Below are positions 15,548 to 23,904 of a stretch of DNA of 56,430 nucleotides, in pieces. The notes beneath the pieces are model-generated. The model did not search any database. It saw only the letters and a list, made by a program, of their open reading frames with translations, and had not been told where the DNA came from. A program made the position numbers and the translations under genes. The stretch lies in assembly GCA_002393945.1 (NCBI GenBank), contig DGSO01000009.1, forward strand, positions 1 to 56,430. The letters run 5' to 3'. This DNA comes from Bacteroidales bacterium UBA4360. GTDB taxonomy: Bacteria; Bacteroidota; Bacteroidia; Bacteroidales; UBA932. Numbering within the stretch: the first letter of the stretch is position 1; each line of letters starts with the position of its first letter.

Positions 15548-16816
15548 TTAGTCTTCAAATTCTTCGCGGAGGATGCGGAGTACGTCATCGACGGTCTCGT
15601 CTTCAAGGTCTGCCCTGGATGCGATATCCTGGGGAGAGAGAGCCATGACGCTGCGGGCTGTGTCGCAGCCGATGGACTGGAGACGCTCGATAACCCAAGG
15701 ATCGATGACGTCGCTGAATTCGCTCAGAAGGACATCGTCCTCCTCCTCGTCGGTCTGGCCGATTTCCCTCCAGACCTCGATTTCACGGCCTACCAGCATA
15801 CCTGCAAGCTTGATGTTCACACCACCCTTGCCGATACCCTTCTTGACCTCGTCGGCCTGCATGTAAACCTTGATCTTGTCCTCGGGGGATTCGCCAAGGT
15901 CGATGCGGGAAATGCGGGCAGGGTTGAGTGCGCGCTGGATCATGAGCTGAGGATTGGTGCTCCACTGGATAACGTCGATGTTCTCGTTGCGGAGTTCACG
16001 GACGATACCCATGATACGGGAACCCTTCACGCCGATGCAGGCGCCGATGGGGTCGATGCGGTCGTCATAGGACTCAACTGCCACCTTTGCCCTTTCACCG
16101 GGGATGCGGACCACCTTCTTGACGGTGATGAGGCCGTCGTAAATCTCGGGGACTTCCTGCTCGAAGAGCTTCTCGAGGAAGCTGTCGGAAGTACGGGAAA
16201 GGACGATGTAGGGAGTGGTCTGGTTCTTCATCTCAACGCTCTTGATGATGGCGCGGACAGAATCGGACTTCTTGAAATGCTCGCCGGGTATCTGCTCGCT
16301 CTTGGGCATGCGCAGCTCGTTGCCGTCCTCGTCCAGGATGAGCACCTCGTTCTTCCAGGTCTGGTAGATTTCACCGGTAAAGATCTCCCCTACCCTTTCG
16401 GAGTACTTCTTGTAGACGTTGGCCTTCTCGATGTCCATGATTCGGCCCTGGAGGTTCTGGCGGATGTTCAGGATGCCGCGGCGGCCGAAGGATGCCAGGG
16501 AGAGCTTGCGGGCGAAGGTATCGCCGATCTCGTAGTCATCGTCACCGGTCTCGGCGGCGATTTCCTCCACGGTGATTTCCTTGACGGGATCCTCGACCTT
16601 TTCCACCACCTCGAAGTTCTGGTAGATTTCGCAGTCGCCCTTGTCGACGTTGATGATGACGTCGAAGTTGTCGGCAGTGCCGTAGGTCTTTGCAATCTGG
16701 GTAAGGAACACATCCTTGAGAACGCCGAGCATCACCGGACGGTCTATGCTCTTCTCTTCCTTGAAATCCTTGAACGCATCGATCAAGGTGATTTCTTTCT
16801 CTTTTTCTTTTGCCAT
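15548..16816 (-). CDS. nusA: Transcription termination/antitermination factor NusA
   Basis: 422 aa cytoplasmic RNA polymerase-binding factor. Order of domains: N-terminal domain (about 1-135), S1 domain (GEIFTGEIYQTWKNEVLILD), then two KH domains (IDPIGACIGVKGSRIMGIVR and ADEVKKGIGKGGVNIKLAGM). A short acidic tail with a helix-hairpin-helix segment follows (VIERLQSIGCDTARSVMALS). The 15-residue acidic end DLEDETVDDVLRILREEFED may be a remnant of the C-terminal repeats. It is 11 bases after rimP. The leader terminator upstream of rimP could allow NusA to control its own operon, as is known for the E. coli nusA operon. Confidence 0.96.
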   Translation of the reverse strand: MAKEKEKEITLIDAFKDFKEEKSIDRPVMLGVLKDVFLTQIAKTYGTADNFDVIINVDKGDCEIYQNFEVVEKVEDPVKEITVEEIAAETGDDDYEIGDTFARKLSLASFGRRGILNIRQNLQGRIMDIEKANVYKKYSERVGEIFTGEIYQTWKNEVLILDEDGNELRMPKSEQIPGEHFKKSDSVRAIIKSVEMKNQTTPYIVLSRTSDSFLEKLFEQEVPEIYDGLITVKKVVRIPGERAKVAVESYDDRIDPIGACIGVKGSRIMGIVRELRNENIDVIQWSTNPQLMIQRALNPARISRIDLGESPEDKIKVYMQADEVKKGIGKGGVNIKLAGMLVGREIEVWREIGQTDEEEDDVLLSEFSDVIDPWVIERLQSIGCDTARSVMALSPQDIASRADLEDETVDDVLRILREEFED

Positions 16817-16827
16817 TGTATTTAGTA

Positions 16828-17241
16828 TTATTTAAATTCAACCACGGGTCTCACGGAATTGATGACATCGAAGGAGATGACCTCGCCGTTTACGGTTACG
16901 GCCTCTTCGGATGCGGCCTCAAGGACGCCTTTGACCTTCTTTCCACCCTTCAGCCACACGTCCACGTCTGTGCCGACGGCCTTCTGGAACTGCTTCATCA
17001 CCTTGAAAGGCCTGTCAAGTCCGGCAGAAGACACCGTAAGGGCATAATCCTCGACATCCTGGTCGAATTTCTCGTGAACCAGGCGGTCGATTGCCGCACA
17101 GTCTTCCCAGTCTACATCTCCCTGCTCCTTCTCGATTACGATTTCGACGTCATTGTCCTTGCTGACTGTAACCTCGACAAGGAAACAGCCCCTTTCCTGA
17201 ATGGCGGCCTCAACGGCCTGTGCAATGTCTTCTTTTTTCAT
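16828..17241 (-). CDS. rimP: Ribosome maturation factor RimP
   Basis: 137 aa from ATG 17241 (MKKEDIAQAVEAAIQERG). A longer in-frame start at 17337 would translate the promoter and the leader terminator and is rejected. Family signs: FLVEVTVSKDNDVEIVIEKE, DCAAIDRLVHEKF, YALTVSSAGLDRPF and the C-terminal SH3-like part DVWLKGGKKVKGVLE. RimP assists 30S assembly. The order rimP-nusA-infB is the widely conserved one. It is the first gene of the operon. Confidence 0.93.
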   Translation of the reverse strand: MKKEDIAQAVEAAIQERGCFLVEVTVSKDNDVEIVIEKEQGDVDWEDCAAIDRLVHEKFDQDVEDYALTVSSAGLDRPFKVMKQFQKAVGTDVDVWLKGGKKVKGVLEAASEEAVTVNGEVISFDVINSVRPVVEFK

Positions 17242-17251
17242 AGTCTTATAT

Positions 17252-17281
17252 AAAAAAGATAGGGGACTCTCGTCCTCTATC
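17252..17281 (-). terminator. Intrinsic terminator/attenuator in the rimP-nusA-infB leader
   Basis: On the minus strand GATAGAGGAC (17281-17272), loop GAGA, GTCCCCTATC (17267-17258) form a 10-bp stem with one A-C mismatch. Six T follow at once (17257-17252). The hairpin lies between the promoter at 17295-17326 and the rimP ATG at 17241, so it could stop transcription before the operon unless overridden. Confidence 0.75.
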
Positions 17282-17294
17282 TCGTTCACGGGTG

Positions 17295-17326
17295 CAAAGG
17301 TATGAAAAAAAATCGGAAATACCAAA
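17295..17326 (-). promoter_or_regulatory. Promoter of rimP-nusA-infB-tmk operon
   Basis: On the minus strand TTTG (17326-17323), a 20-base spacer and TACCTTTG (17302-17295) followed by CA. It is a full match to the Bacteroidota promoter and gives a leader of roughly 45 bases containing the hairpin described above. Confidence 0.85.
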
Positions 17327-17336
17327 GACCGAAGCA

Positions 17337-17753
17337 TTATTTAGGCACCGCGGCAAGCGTTATTCGGGCCTGGGCGCAGCGTTTGCCTCCGACAGACAGG
17401 GTGGAATCACATACGTACAGGCTGCCTTTGTGCTCCAACAGTTGTGTCGTAATTTCGCACAGGTCTCCGGGGAAAACCGAATTCCTGAACTTCACGCCGT
17501 CCAGTGCACGGTACATCATGAGGCTGTGGCTGAATTCCTCCAGCATGAGGTGGAAACAGCTCTGGGCCATGATTTCACAGAGAATCACTCCCGGGACGAT
17601 AGGATTTCCCGGGAAATGTCCCCGGCAGAAAAACGGATCTTCCGGGATGGCGTATCGGGCATGACAAACGCCGGCCTCATCGACGTCGGCGCTGTCAAGA
17701 AGGAGCATCGGAGCGCGGTGCGGGAGATACTCCTGGATTTCTTCACGGTTCAT
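17337..17753 (-). CDS. fabZ: 3-hydroxyacyl-ACP dehydratase (FabZ-type hot-dog protein)
   Basis: 138 aa from ATG 17753 (MNREEIQEYLPHRAPMLLLD). Upstream in-frame codons read back through the deaminase gene and are discounted. The signature GHFPGNPIVPGVILCEIMAQ carries the catalytic His (HFPGxPxxPGV) and the Glu that follows in CE. It dehydrates 3-hydroxyacyl-ACP in fatty-acid elongation. The start lies 1 base from the deaminase stop, in a cluster with fabF and fabK. With a single FabZ-like gene visible I cannot say whether it is the lipid A-type FabZ or a specialised dehydratase. Confidence 0.82.
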   Translation of the reverse strand: MNREEIQEYLPHRAPMLLLDSADVDEAGVCHARYAIPEDPFFCRGHFPGNPIVPGVILCEIMAQSCFHLMLEEFSHSLMMYRALDGVKFRNSVFPGDLCEITTQLLEHKGSLYVCDSTLSVGGKRCAQARITLAAVPK

Positions 17754-17754
17754 T

Positions 17755-18222
17755 CTAATAATTCTTGTGAGTGCCGGCGGCATACTCGTCAAAGAGTTCG
17801 AGGCAGGCCATGCGGTCAAGCTTCGTCATGTAACCGGGCATTTTGTCGCGGCCGCCGAAGATGCCGTCAAACTTGTCGTCACGGAATCCTATACGGCCGT
17901 TGTCCTCGATGGTGCAGCCGTAGTAGATCTTGCTGATATTGGCCCACATGCATGCGCACAGGCACATGTGGCAGGGCTCTCCCGTGGTATAAAGCTCACA
18001 GCCGCTGAGGTCGAAGGTTCCAAGCACCTGACCCGCCTTGCGGATTGCGTCAACCTCTCCGTGGCAGGTGGCGTCGTTGTTCAGGAGCACCTTGTTGTGA
18101 CCGCCGGCTATAACCTTGCCGTCCTTTACTATTACGGTACCGAAAGGACCGCCATGGCCGTTACGGATACCCTCGAGGGCCTCGTCGATGGCCATCTGCA
18201 TATACTTGTTCTCTGCTGCCAT
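17755..18222 (-). CDS. Nucleoside/guanine deaminase, cytidine deaminase superfamily
   Basis: 155 aa from ATG 18222 (MAAENKYMQMAIDEAL). A longer frame to 18345 reads back into fabF. The zinc site is visible as CHGEVDAIRK (the usual HAE reads HGE here; the His ligand and catalytic Glu are kept) and GEPCHMCLCACMW (PCxxC). NGHGGPFGTVIVKDGKVIAG fits bacterial guanine deaminase (GuaD-like), which converts guanine to xanthine, but related tRNA and cytosine deaminases share these motifs. It sits 2 bases after fabF and 1 base before fabZ, an unexpected place for a purine enzyme. Confidence 0.82.
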   Translation of the reverse strand: MAAENKYMQMAIDEALEGIRNGHGGPFGTVIVKDGKVIAGGHNKVLLNNDATCHGEVDAIRKAGQVLGTFDLSGCELYTTGEPCHMCLCACMWANISKIYYGCTIEDNGRIGFRDDKFDGIFGGRDKMPGYMTKLDRMACLELFDEYAAGTHKNY

Positions 18223-18224
18223 GA

Positions 18225-19481
18225 TTATCCCTTGTAAGGTCTGAATGCAAGGCAGGCATTGTGGCCGCCGAAACCGAAGGAGTTGGAAATGCCGATGGTA
18301 AGGTCTGTCTTCACGGCCTTGTTTGGCGTGTAGTCGAGGTCGCATTCGGGGTCCGGTGCGTCAAGGTTGATGGTAGGAGGGCAGATGCCTTCCTTCAGGG
18401 CCATGACGGTGGCAACGGCCTCGGCTGCGCCGGCGGCACCGAACATGTGTCCAGTCATGGACTTGGTGGAAGAGATGTGGGCCTTGTAGGCGTAGTCTCC
18501 GAGAGCCACCTTGCAGGCGAGGGTTTCGGCAATGTCGTTCAGGTGGGTTCCCGTACCGTGTGCGTTGATGTAGAGGTTGTCCTTGGAAGGGTCGAAGCCT
18601 GCCTCGGCAAGGGCGTTCTTGATGGACTGGGCCTGGGTGCTGCCGTCCGGACGGGGTGCGGTTGCATGGAATGCGTCGCAGGTGTTGCCGTATCCTACCA
18701 TTTCGCCGTAGATGGTTGCACCTCTTTCAAGGGCGTGGTCGAGGGATTCGAGAACGAGGACTGCTGCGCCGTCGCCCATTACGAAGCCCTGGCGGTTGGC
18801 GTTGAAGGGCAGGGATGAATACTTGGGGTCGGTTGCCCTCGTAAGGGCCTTTGCGTTGTAGAAGCTGGCAATGCCCAGAGGGATGGAGGCATGCTCGCTG
18901 CCGCCGGCGATGATGGCATCGGCATAACCGTGACGGATGGCCCTGAAGGCCTCGCCAAGGCAGTGGGATGATGTTGCACAGGCGGTGACGATGTCAAGGC
19001 AGGGTCCTTCGGCGTGGTGCTTGATTGCGACGTGGCCGGCGGCGATATTGGAAATCATGGTCGCAATGAAAAGCGGTGAAATCCACTGGCCGGTGGGGTC
19101 TTCGATCATCTTCTGGGTCTCGCGGTACTGGACCTCGAAACCGCCGATGCCGCTGCCCACGTAGACACCGAGCTTGAAGGGGTCGATATTGGCGTTTTCG
19201 CCTTCAGTTACGAGTCCGCTCTGCTGCATTGCCTGCCATGCGGCGGCCATTGCATACAGGGTGAAGTTGTCCTGTTTGCGGATGAAAGGCTTGTCCATGC
19301 CGTAAAGCTCGGCATTGAAATCCTTTACCTTGCCTGCAAACGTAACGGGCATATCCTTGAATGCCTCGACATAATCAATTCCGCAATAACCGTTTACAAG
19401 GTTGTTCCAGAATGTGTCCAGGTCCTTGCCGACAGAGGAAATCACACCCATGCCGGTAACTACTACTCTTTTAGTTTCCAT
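18225..19481 (-). CDS. fabF: 3-oxoacyl-ACP synthase II
   Basis: 418 aa thiolase-fold condensing enzyme of fatty-acid elongation. The Cys-His-His triad is present: VTACATSSHCLGEAF (nucleophilic Cys near residue 167), NAHGTGTHLND and STKSMTGHMFGAAGA. NSFGFGGHNACL closes the protein as usual. The N-terminus METKRVVVTGMGVISSVG is typical. It overlaps the end of fabK by 11 bases and is followed 2 bases later by the deaminase gene. Confidence 0.95.
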   Translation of the reverse strand: METKRVVVTGMGVISSVGKDLDTFWNNLVNGYCGIDYVEAFKDMPVTFAGKVKDFNAELYGMDKPFIRKQDNFTLYAMAAAWQAMQQSGLVTEGENANIDPFKLGVYVGSGIGGFEVQYRETQKMIEDPTGQWISPLFIATMISNIAAGHVAIKHHAEGPCLDIVTACATSSHCLGEAFRAIRHGYADAIIAGGSEHASIPLGIASFYNAKALTRATDPKYSSLPFNANRQGFVMGDGAAVLVLESLDHALERGATIYGEMVGYGNTCDAFHATAPRPDGSTQAQSIKNALAEAGFDPSKDNLYINAHGTGTHLNDIAETLACKVALGDYAYKAHISSTKSMTGHMFGAAGAAEAVATVMALKEGICPPTINLDAPDPECDLDYTPNKAVKTDLTIGISNSFGFGGHNACLAFRPYKG

Positions 19482-20421
19482 AAATCAATTCGGGAGCGGC
19501 GGCAAGTATCCTTTCTGCGCCGCCTATTATGTCATTTACTATTTCTTCTGCGCTCTCTTCCCTTCTGGCCATGCCTGCAACTTCCCCGGCAAGGAAACTT
19601 CCGCCGGCGAGGTCTCCGTCAAAAACGGCCTTGCGGAGGGAACCTGTGCCGAAGGCGCGGACCTCATCGGCACTTACGGACGGGTCTGCCTCCATCTTTG
19701 CGAAGTTCTTGGAGAACGGTGTCTTGAGGCTGCGGACGGCATCCCCGAGGCTTTTCCCGGTTACCATCGTGCCGATATCGGACGCCTTTATGAGGCGCTC
19801 CTTGTATACGGGGTGCACACGGCATTCATGCGCAAGGAGAAAGCGGGTTCCAACCTGAACGCCTGCCGCGCCCATCAGGAACATTGCCGCCGCAGCCCTG
19901 CCGTCGAAGATTCCGCCTGCAGCCAGGACGGGAATATCGACAGCGTCCAGGACCTGGGGCAGGAGCGCAAGCGTGTGGGTATCGCCCACGTGACCGCCGG
20001 ATTCGGCACCTTCGGCAATGACGGCCGTAGCACCAAGCTCCTGCATCTTGATTGCATAGGCCACGGATGCCACGACGGGGATTACCTTTATTCCGGCGCT
20101 TTTCCACATCTCCATATAAGGTGCGGGAGAACCTGCGCCGGTGGTGACGATGCCTACACCTTCCTCTACCACGAGTTTCGCAATCTCAGGCGCATCCGGT
20201 GCGGCAAGCATGATATTTACGCCGAAGGGTCTGGCCGTGAGTTCCCGGGCTTTCCGGATCTCTGCACGGACAGCCTCCACTCCCCCGAGGATCGAGGAAA
20301 TGAGGCCGAGGCCGCCTGCCTCCGAGACGGCGGCGGCAAGGCGCGCATCGGCAATCCAGGCCATTCCGCCCTGGAAAACCGGCTTCTCTATACCAAGTAT
20401 TTCTGTAACCTTCGTACGCAT
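19471..20421 (-). CDS. fabK: FMN-dependent enoyl-ACP reductase FabK
   Basis: 316 aa from ATG 20421 (MRTKVTEILGIEKPVFQGGM). The first 19 residues of the longer frame come from the promoter region. FQGGMAWIADARLAAAVSEA, RPFGVNIMLAAPDAPE, GVGIVTTGAGSPAPYMEMW, VIAEGAESGGHVGDTH and AGVQVGTRFLLAHECRVHP follow FabK of Streptococcus closely, more than generic nitronate monooxygenase. It carries out the last reduction of the elongation cycle and is naturally triclosan-tolerant in characterised members. A -7 box ends 9 bases before the ATG. Confidence 0.88.
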   Translation of the reverse strand: MRTKVTEILGIEKPVFQGGMAWIADARLAAAVSEAGGLGLISSILGGVEAVRAEIRKARELTARPFGVNIMLAAPDAPEIAKLVVEEGVGIVTTGAGSPAPYMEMWKSAGIKVIPVVASVAYAIKMQELGATAVIAEGAESGGHVGDTHTLALLPQVLDAVDIPVLAAGGIFDGRAAAAMFLMGAAGVQVGTRFLLAHECRVHPVYKERLIKASDIGTMVTGKSLGDAVRSLKTPFSKNFAKMEADPSVSADEVRAFGTGSLRKAVFDGDLAGGSFLAGEVAGMARREESAEEIVNDIIGGAERILAAAPELIYGN

Positions 20422-20430
20422 AAGGGGCTG

Positions 20431-20438
20431 CAAAGATA
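20431..20438 (-). promoter_or_regulatory. -7 box of the fabK-fabF-deaminase-fabZ operon
   Basis: Minus-strand TATCTTTG followed by CA, 9 bases from the fabK ATG and just past the stop of the DUF4293 gene. The -33 element is not clear. Confidence 0.55.
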
Positions 20439-20443
20439 GTAAA

Positions 20444-20878
20444 TTATTTTTTCTTGCGCTTCCTGCGCTCCCTGACACGGTATGCGCTTTCCACCATCAT
20501 CTGGTCCTGGAAGCAGCCGCGGGCGGCCAGCATGTTGCAGATGAAAATCACCAGAGGGAAAACCGCAGTCCACTTGAAAACGGCTCCGTCAAAGGTGAAA
20601 TACATGAACGCAAGCCACACCTGCATTCCAAGGGCGATGAAGCCCGACAGCACCGCCAGCCTCAGCTGAAGTATCCTGGACTTGTAAACCACAAGTGCAA
20701 GCACTATGAGGAAAGCCAGTATGCACAGCAGAATGGCAAAATACGGTTTCTGCAGCTGGAAATACGTAACCGTGCGAAGGCCGTCAGGGTCTGCCGCCTG
20801 ATATGCGGTTCCAAACAGCAGAACGGCGGTGAGCACCGCCGAAATAAGAAGATACAGCGTCTGTATTCTCTGCCACAT
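20444..20878 (-). CDS. DUF4293-family membrane protein
   Basis: 144 aa with four predicted membrane helices (about 8-28, 47-65, 70-92, 105-122) and a strongly basic C-terminal tail RERRKRKKK. The start MWQRIQTLYLLISAVLTAVL is characteristic of the DUF4293 family found across Bacteroidota. Function is unknown. It starts 2 bases from the end of the CPBP gene and is probably co-transcribed with it. Confidence 0.8.
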   Translation of the reverse strand: MWQRIQTLYLLISAVLTAVLLFGTAYQAADPDGLRTVTYFQLQKPYFAILLCILAFLIVLALVVYKSRILQLRLAVLSGFIALGMQVWLAFMYFTFDGAVFKWTAVFPLVIFICNMLAARGCFQDQMMVESAYRVRERRKRKKK

Positions 20879-20880
20879 AG

Positions 20881-21804
20881 CTATTCAACCTCCAGAGTTA
20901 CTTCGTCGATATTGCCGCGCTCCTGCCCCAGAGGAATACGGCTCACAAGGTAGATGCTGCCTGCAAGGGCCGCAAGGCCAAGGACGTAGACAACTGAATA
21001 CAGGCCTGTCCCCATCATGTCAATCCAGAAATCGTATTCTGCCATGGAAGGAATCTGGGTCATAACCACTGCAAGGCCGTTATTGACGAAGTGGATGAGC
21101 ATGGTGAGGATAAGGGAACCCGTCTTGTAATAAAGGTAGCCCATCACGACGCCGATAATGAACGCGTTCAGCGCCTGCCAGGGATTCATGTGGATAAGTG
21201 CGAAGAACAGTGCCGATATCACAATCGCCCAGGCCGGTTTCATCCTGGTGAGAAGTCCGCGAAGGACCATGCCTCGGCAAAGCCACTCCTCAAAGATCGG
21301 AGCAAAGATTGCCGTCACGAGGAAGGAAGACCAGAAAGGACCGCCTGTCATCGTTTCAAGCGCGGCGCTCACCCAGTCATACATTTGCTTCAGGAAAGGG
21401 ATTGAAGTGGTGAACTTGAAATTCCAGTAGTTGGGGAGGTCGGCCGAAATCATGGTTCCGAGTGCCATGAATACCGTTATAACGGCCATGACCCAGGCCG
21501 GATAAGGGCCAAAGTTTGCACTGTTAAGTTTGTAACCCTTCTCGAAAAGGGAATTCATGCGGCTTTTGCGGGCTGCATACATCATGGGCGGAAGGAACTG
21601 GACGGGATAGACCACGATCATGGAATACTTGAGAAGTATTTCCGCCGGGACGAAGAGGGCAAAAAGCGCCTGAATGAGTGAGCCCAGGATGGCTCCCACC
21701 AGGAACCACCCAAGGAGGGCAAACATACCACCAACGCCCGGTACATACCAGGCGTGGTTAGCAAAAATGTCGTAATTGTTGACTTTCCTTGCTCTGAGTT
21801 TCAT
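20881..21804 (-). CDS. CPBP-family intramembrane metalloprotease
   Basis: 307 aa from ATG 21804 (MKLRARKVNNYDIFANHAWY). A longer frame to 21861 overlaps the neighbouring gene and is rejected. About eight membrane helices. The CPBP (Abi, PF02517) motifs are present: EExxxR in IFEEWLCRGMVLRGL, FxxxH in FALIHMNPWQ and HxxxN in IHFVNNGLAV. Relatives act in prenyl-protein or signal-peptide processing; the substrate is unknown. It starts 1 base after the stop of the nucleotidyltransferase gene. Confidence 0.85.
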   Translation of the reverse strand: MKLRARKVNNYDIFANHAWYVPGVGGMFALLGWFLVGAILGSLIQALFALFVPAEILLKYSMIVVYPVQFLPPMMYAARKSRMNSLFEKGYKLNSANFGPYPAWVMAVITVFMALGTMISADLPNYWNFKFTTSIPFLKQMYDWVSAALETMTGGPFWSSFLVTAIFAPIFEEWLCRGMVLRGLLTRMKPAWAIVISALFFALIHMNPWQALNAFIIGVVMGYLYYKTGSLILTMLIHFVNNGLAVVMTQIPSMAEYDFWIDMMGTGLYSVVYVLGLAALAGSIYLVSRIPLGQERGNIDEVTLEVE

Positions 21805-21805
21805 A

Positions 21806-22738
21806 TCAATAAAGAGGGCTTGGATATACGCCTTCCTCCACCAGGGAGGCAAATTTGGCAACTACGCCGGGACGGTCTTCCTTGAAGGTGACGCCGAACC
21901 AGTGTGAAGGAGTGGAAAGGACTTCGCAGGAGCCTTCACCGCTTTTGACGATAACGTCAACTGCATAGGGGATGTAGAATTCCTTCTTGGGCTCTGTGCG
22001 GTGTTCCTCGAGGAAAGTGACGAAAGACTTCTCGCTCTTTTCAAAATAGTCGGGGGTAAAGCCCCACATGTTCATGGAGCAGAGTGCCTTGGCGTCCAGT
22101 TTCACGTGGGTGGCTCCGTTTACGGAATTGTTGCCGTATACTGCGCCGTCGGCCTCTTTGGCAATCTCCAGATGTTCTGCGATGCCGGTAAGGATGTTTT
22201 TGCTGTCGTAGGAGCAGATGCCGCGGGATACGCTACCGTTCTCGGAGAGGGTGTTCTCCAGTTCAAAACCCACGATGCAGTACTGTCCCTTGGTGTTTTC
22301 GTGTGCGCGGCACCAGTCGCCCAGAATCTTGAAGGACTCCTTGCCGTAGAAGTCGTCACCGTTGATTACGGCAAACGGCTCATGGATGACATCCTTTGCC
22401 ATGAGAACTGCATGGGCTGTTCCCCAGGGCTTTACACGGTCTTCCGGCACGGTGAAAGGTGCGGGTATCTTATCGAGTTCCTGGGTGACGAAAACGAATT
22501 CGAGGGGTTTGCCGTCAACCGTCTTTACACCGGCGTACTTTTCCTTTACATGTGCCGACATCTGGTCCTTGAAGGACTCGCGGACTATATAAACCACTTT
22601 TCCGAATCCGGCTTCAACAGCATCGTGAATGGAATAATCGATGATGGTTTCTCCGTGAGGGCCAAGGCCGTCCATCTGTTTGAGACCGCCGTAGCGGCTG
22701 CCCATTCCGGCTGCAAGAACTAAGAGGGTAGGTTTCAT
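21806..22738 (-). CDS. Sugar-phosphate nucleotidyltransferase family protein
   Basis: 310 aa from ATG 22738 (MKPTLLVLAAGMGSRYGGLK); the ten-residue longer start at 22768 begins within the leader. The N-terminus holds the nucleotide-binding LAAGMGSRYGGLKQMD signature of RmlA/GalU-like enzymes. GPHGETIIDYSIHDA, EDRVKPWGTAHAVLMAK and VINGDDFYGKES (metal-binding Asp) follow. It joins a sugar-1-phosphate with an NTP; which sugar and base cannot be read. First of the nucleotidyltransferase-CPBP-DUF4293 unit. Confidence 0.88.
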   Translation of the reverse strand: MKPTLLVLAAGMGSRYGGLKQMDGLGPHGETIIDYSIHDAVEAGFGKVVYIVRESFKDQMSAHVKEKYAGVKTVDGKPLEFVFVTQELDKIPAPFTVPEDRVKPWGTAHAVLMAKDVIHEPFAVINGDDFYGKESFKILGDWCRAHENTKGQYCIVGFELENTLSENGSVSRGICSYDSKNILTGIAEHLEIAKEADGAVYGNNSVNGATHVKLDAKALCSMNMWGFTPDYFEKSEKSFVTFLEEHRTEPKKEFYIPYAVDVIVKSGEGSCEVLSTPSHWFGVTFKEDRPGVVAKFASLVEEGVYPSPLY

Positions 22739-22774
22739 ACTTATAATGTTTAAAATATATTTTTTCAAGTCCTA

Positions 22775-22791
22775 CAAATTTAGTAATTTCG
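22775..22791. promoter_or_regulatory. Divergent -7 boxes for the nucleotidyltransferase (minus) and divIC (plus) genes
   Basis: Minus-strand TAAATTTG at 22782-22775 and plus-strand TAATTTCG at 22784-22791 lie back to back, one base apart. Each agrees with TAnnTTTG at seven or eight positions. Transcription in the two directions probably competes. Confidence 0.5.
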
Positions 22792-22813
22792 CAGCAATAA
22801 GCAAAATTCCGGA

Positions 22814-23119
22814 ATGGGTTTCAAGACAGACATACTCAAGCAGAAAGAGCATAATTATCTGATACCTTTCATCATCATAGTCACGGCGATAGTCGCGCTA
22901 TGGCTGCTCTTCTTTGCCAACAACAGCGTTCTGGCCTGGGTAAAGGCTGCCGTTGAGGTTAAGGGACAGGAGAAAGAAATGGCCCGCCTCCAGAGTGAAA
23001 TAGAGGACATGGACGCCCGCATAGACAATCTCACATCCAACCGGGATTCCATTGAAGCCTACGCCCGCGAAACCTACCATTTCGCCGCTCCCGGCGACGA
23101 TGTCTACATAGCCGAATGA
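22814..23119 (+). CDS. FtsB/DivIC-type septum formation initiator
   Basis: 101 aa bitopic membrane protein: short cytoplasmic start, one membrane helix (IPFIIIVTAIVALWLLFF, about 16-35), then a coiled coil rich in heptads (EKEMARLQSEIEDMDARIDN) and a conserved end (IEAYARETYHFAAPGDDVYI). This matches FtsB/DivIC, which with FtsL and FtsQ recruits septal cell-wall synthesis. The stop overlaps the ATG of folP (ATGA). Confidence 0.85.
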   Translation: MGFKTDILKQKEHNYLIPFIIIVTAIVALWLLFFANNSVLAWVKAAVEVKGQEKEMARLQSEIEDMDARIDNLTSNRDSIEAYARETYHFAAPGDDVYIAE

Positions 23120-23904
23120 TCAAGGTCCTTGGCATAATCAACATCAATGAAGACTCCTTCTACAAAGGGTCCAGGACCACTGCGGAAGGAGCCACCCTGC
23201 GTGCTGCTAAACTGCTATCCGAAGGCGCGGACGTCCTTGACATCGGTGCGGTGAGCACCCGTCCCGGAGCCACGCTCCCGTCCGAACGCGAAGAGTGGAA
23301 ACGCCTGCAGCCTGCACTCGAGAGCATACGCAAAGCTTTTCCGGAAGCCGCCATTTCCATCGACACTTTCCGTTCAGGCATCGTAAAGAGGGCCTGTGAC
23401 GTTGCAGGACCGGTAATCGTGAACGACATCAGCGCCGGCAACCTTGACGGTTCCATGCTCAGGACGGCAGGCGGAATGGGTCTGCAGTACATTGCCATGC
23501 ACATGAGAGGCACTCCCCTCACCATGATGGCCCTCACCAATTATGAAGACATCGTCACTGCCGTGAAAGGCTATTTCTGGGAGTTCTCGGCAAAAGCTGA
23601 AGACAACGGCATCAAGGACTGGATACTGGACCCGGGATTCGGCTTTGCAAAGACAACGCAGCAGAGTTTTGAACTGCTGCGCCGCCTTCCGGAGCTCAAG
23701 GACCTCGGCCGCCCTATACTTGCAGGCCTTTCACGCAAGAGCATGATCTACAAAACCCTGGACATTACCCCTGAAGAAGCCCTTCCGGGCACGCAGGTAC
23801 TGAATTTCAAGGCCCTTGAAGGCGGTGCCACGTGGCTTCGCGTACACGACGTGGCAGAAGCCGTCCGTACCGTGAAACTATTCCAGGCAATTAATGGGGG
23901 ATAG
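23116..23904 (+). CDS. folP: Dihydropteroate synthase
   Basis: 262 aa cytoplasmic enzyme joining pABA to 6-hydroxymethyl-dihydropterin diphosphate; target of sulfonamides. Motifs: MIKVLGIININEDSFYKGSR (usual GILNvTPDSF reads GIININEDSF), DIGAVSTRPGA, SIDTFRSGIVKRA, VNDISAGNLDG, WILDPGFGFAKT, ILAGLSRKSMI and the C-terminal LRVHDVAE. The stop codon TAG (23902-23904) overlaps the first repeat of the palindromic element. Translationally coupled to the divIC gene. Confidence 0.94.
   Translation: MIKVLGIININEDSFYKGSRTTAEGATLRAAKLLSEGADVLDIGAVSTRPGATLPSEREEWKRLQPALESIRKAFPEAAISIDTFRSGIVKRACDVAGPVIVNDISAGNLDGSMLRTAGGMGLQYIAMHMRGTPLTMMALTNYEDIVTAVKGYFWEFSAKAEDNGIKDWILDPGFGFAKTTQQSFELLRRLPELKDLGRPILAGLSRKSMIYKTLDITPEEALPGTQVLNFKALEGGATWLRVHDVAEAVRTVKLFQAINGG

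Noticed and set aside
17242..17337. Longer rimP start
   Set aside because: It spans the promoter and leader terminator; the product would have 32 extra residues not seen in RimP.
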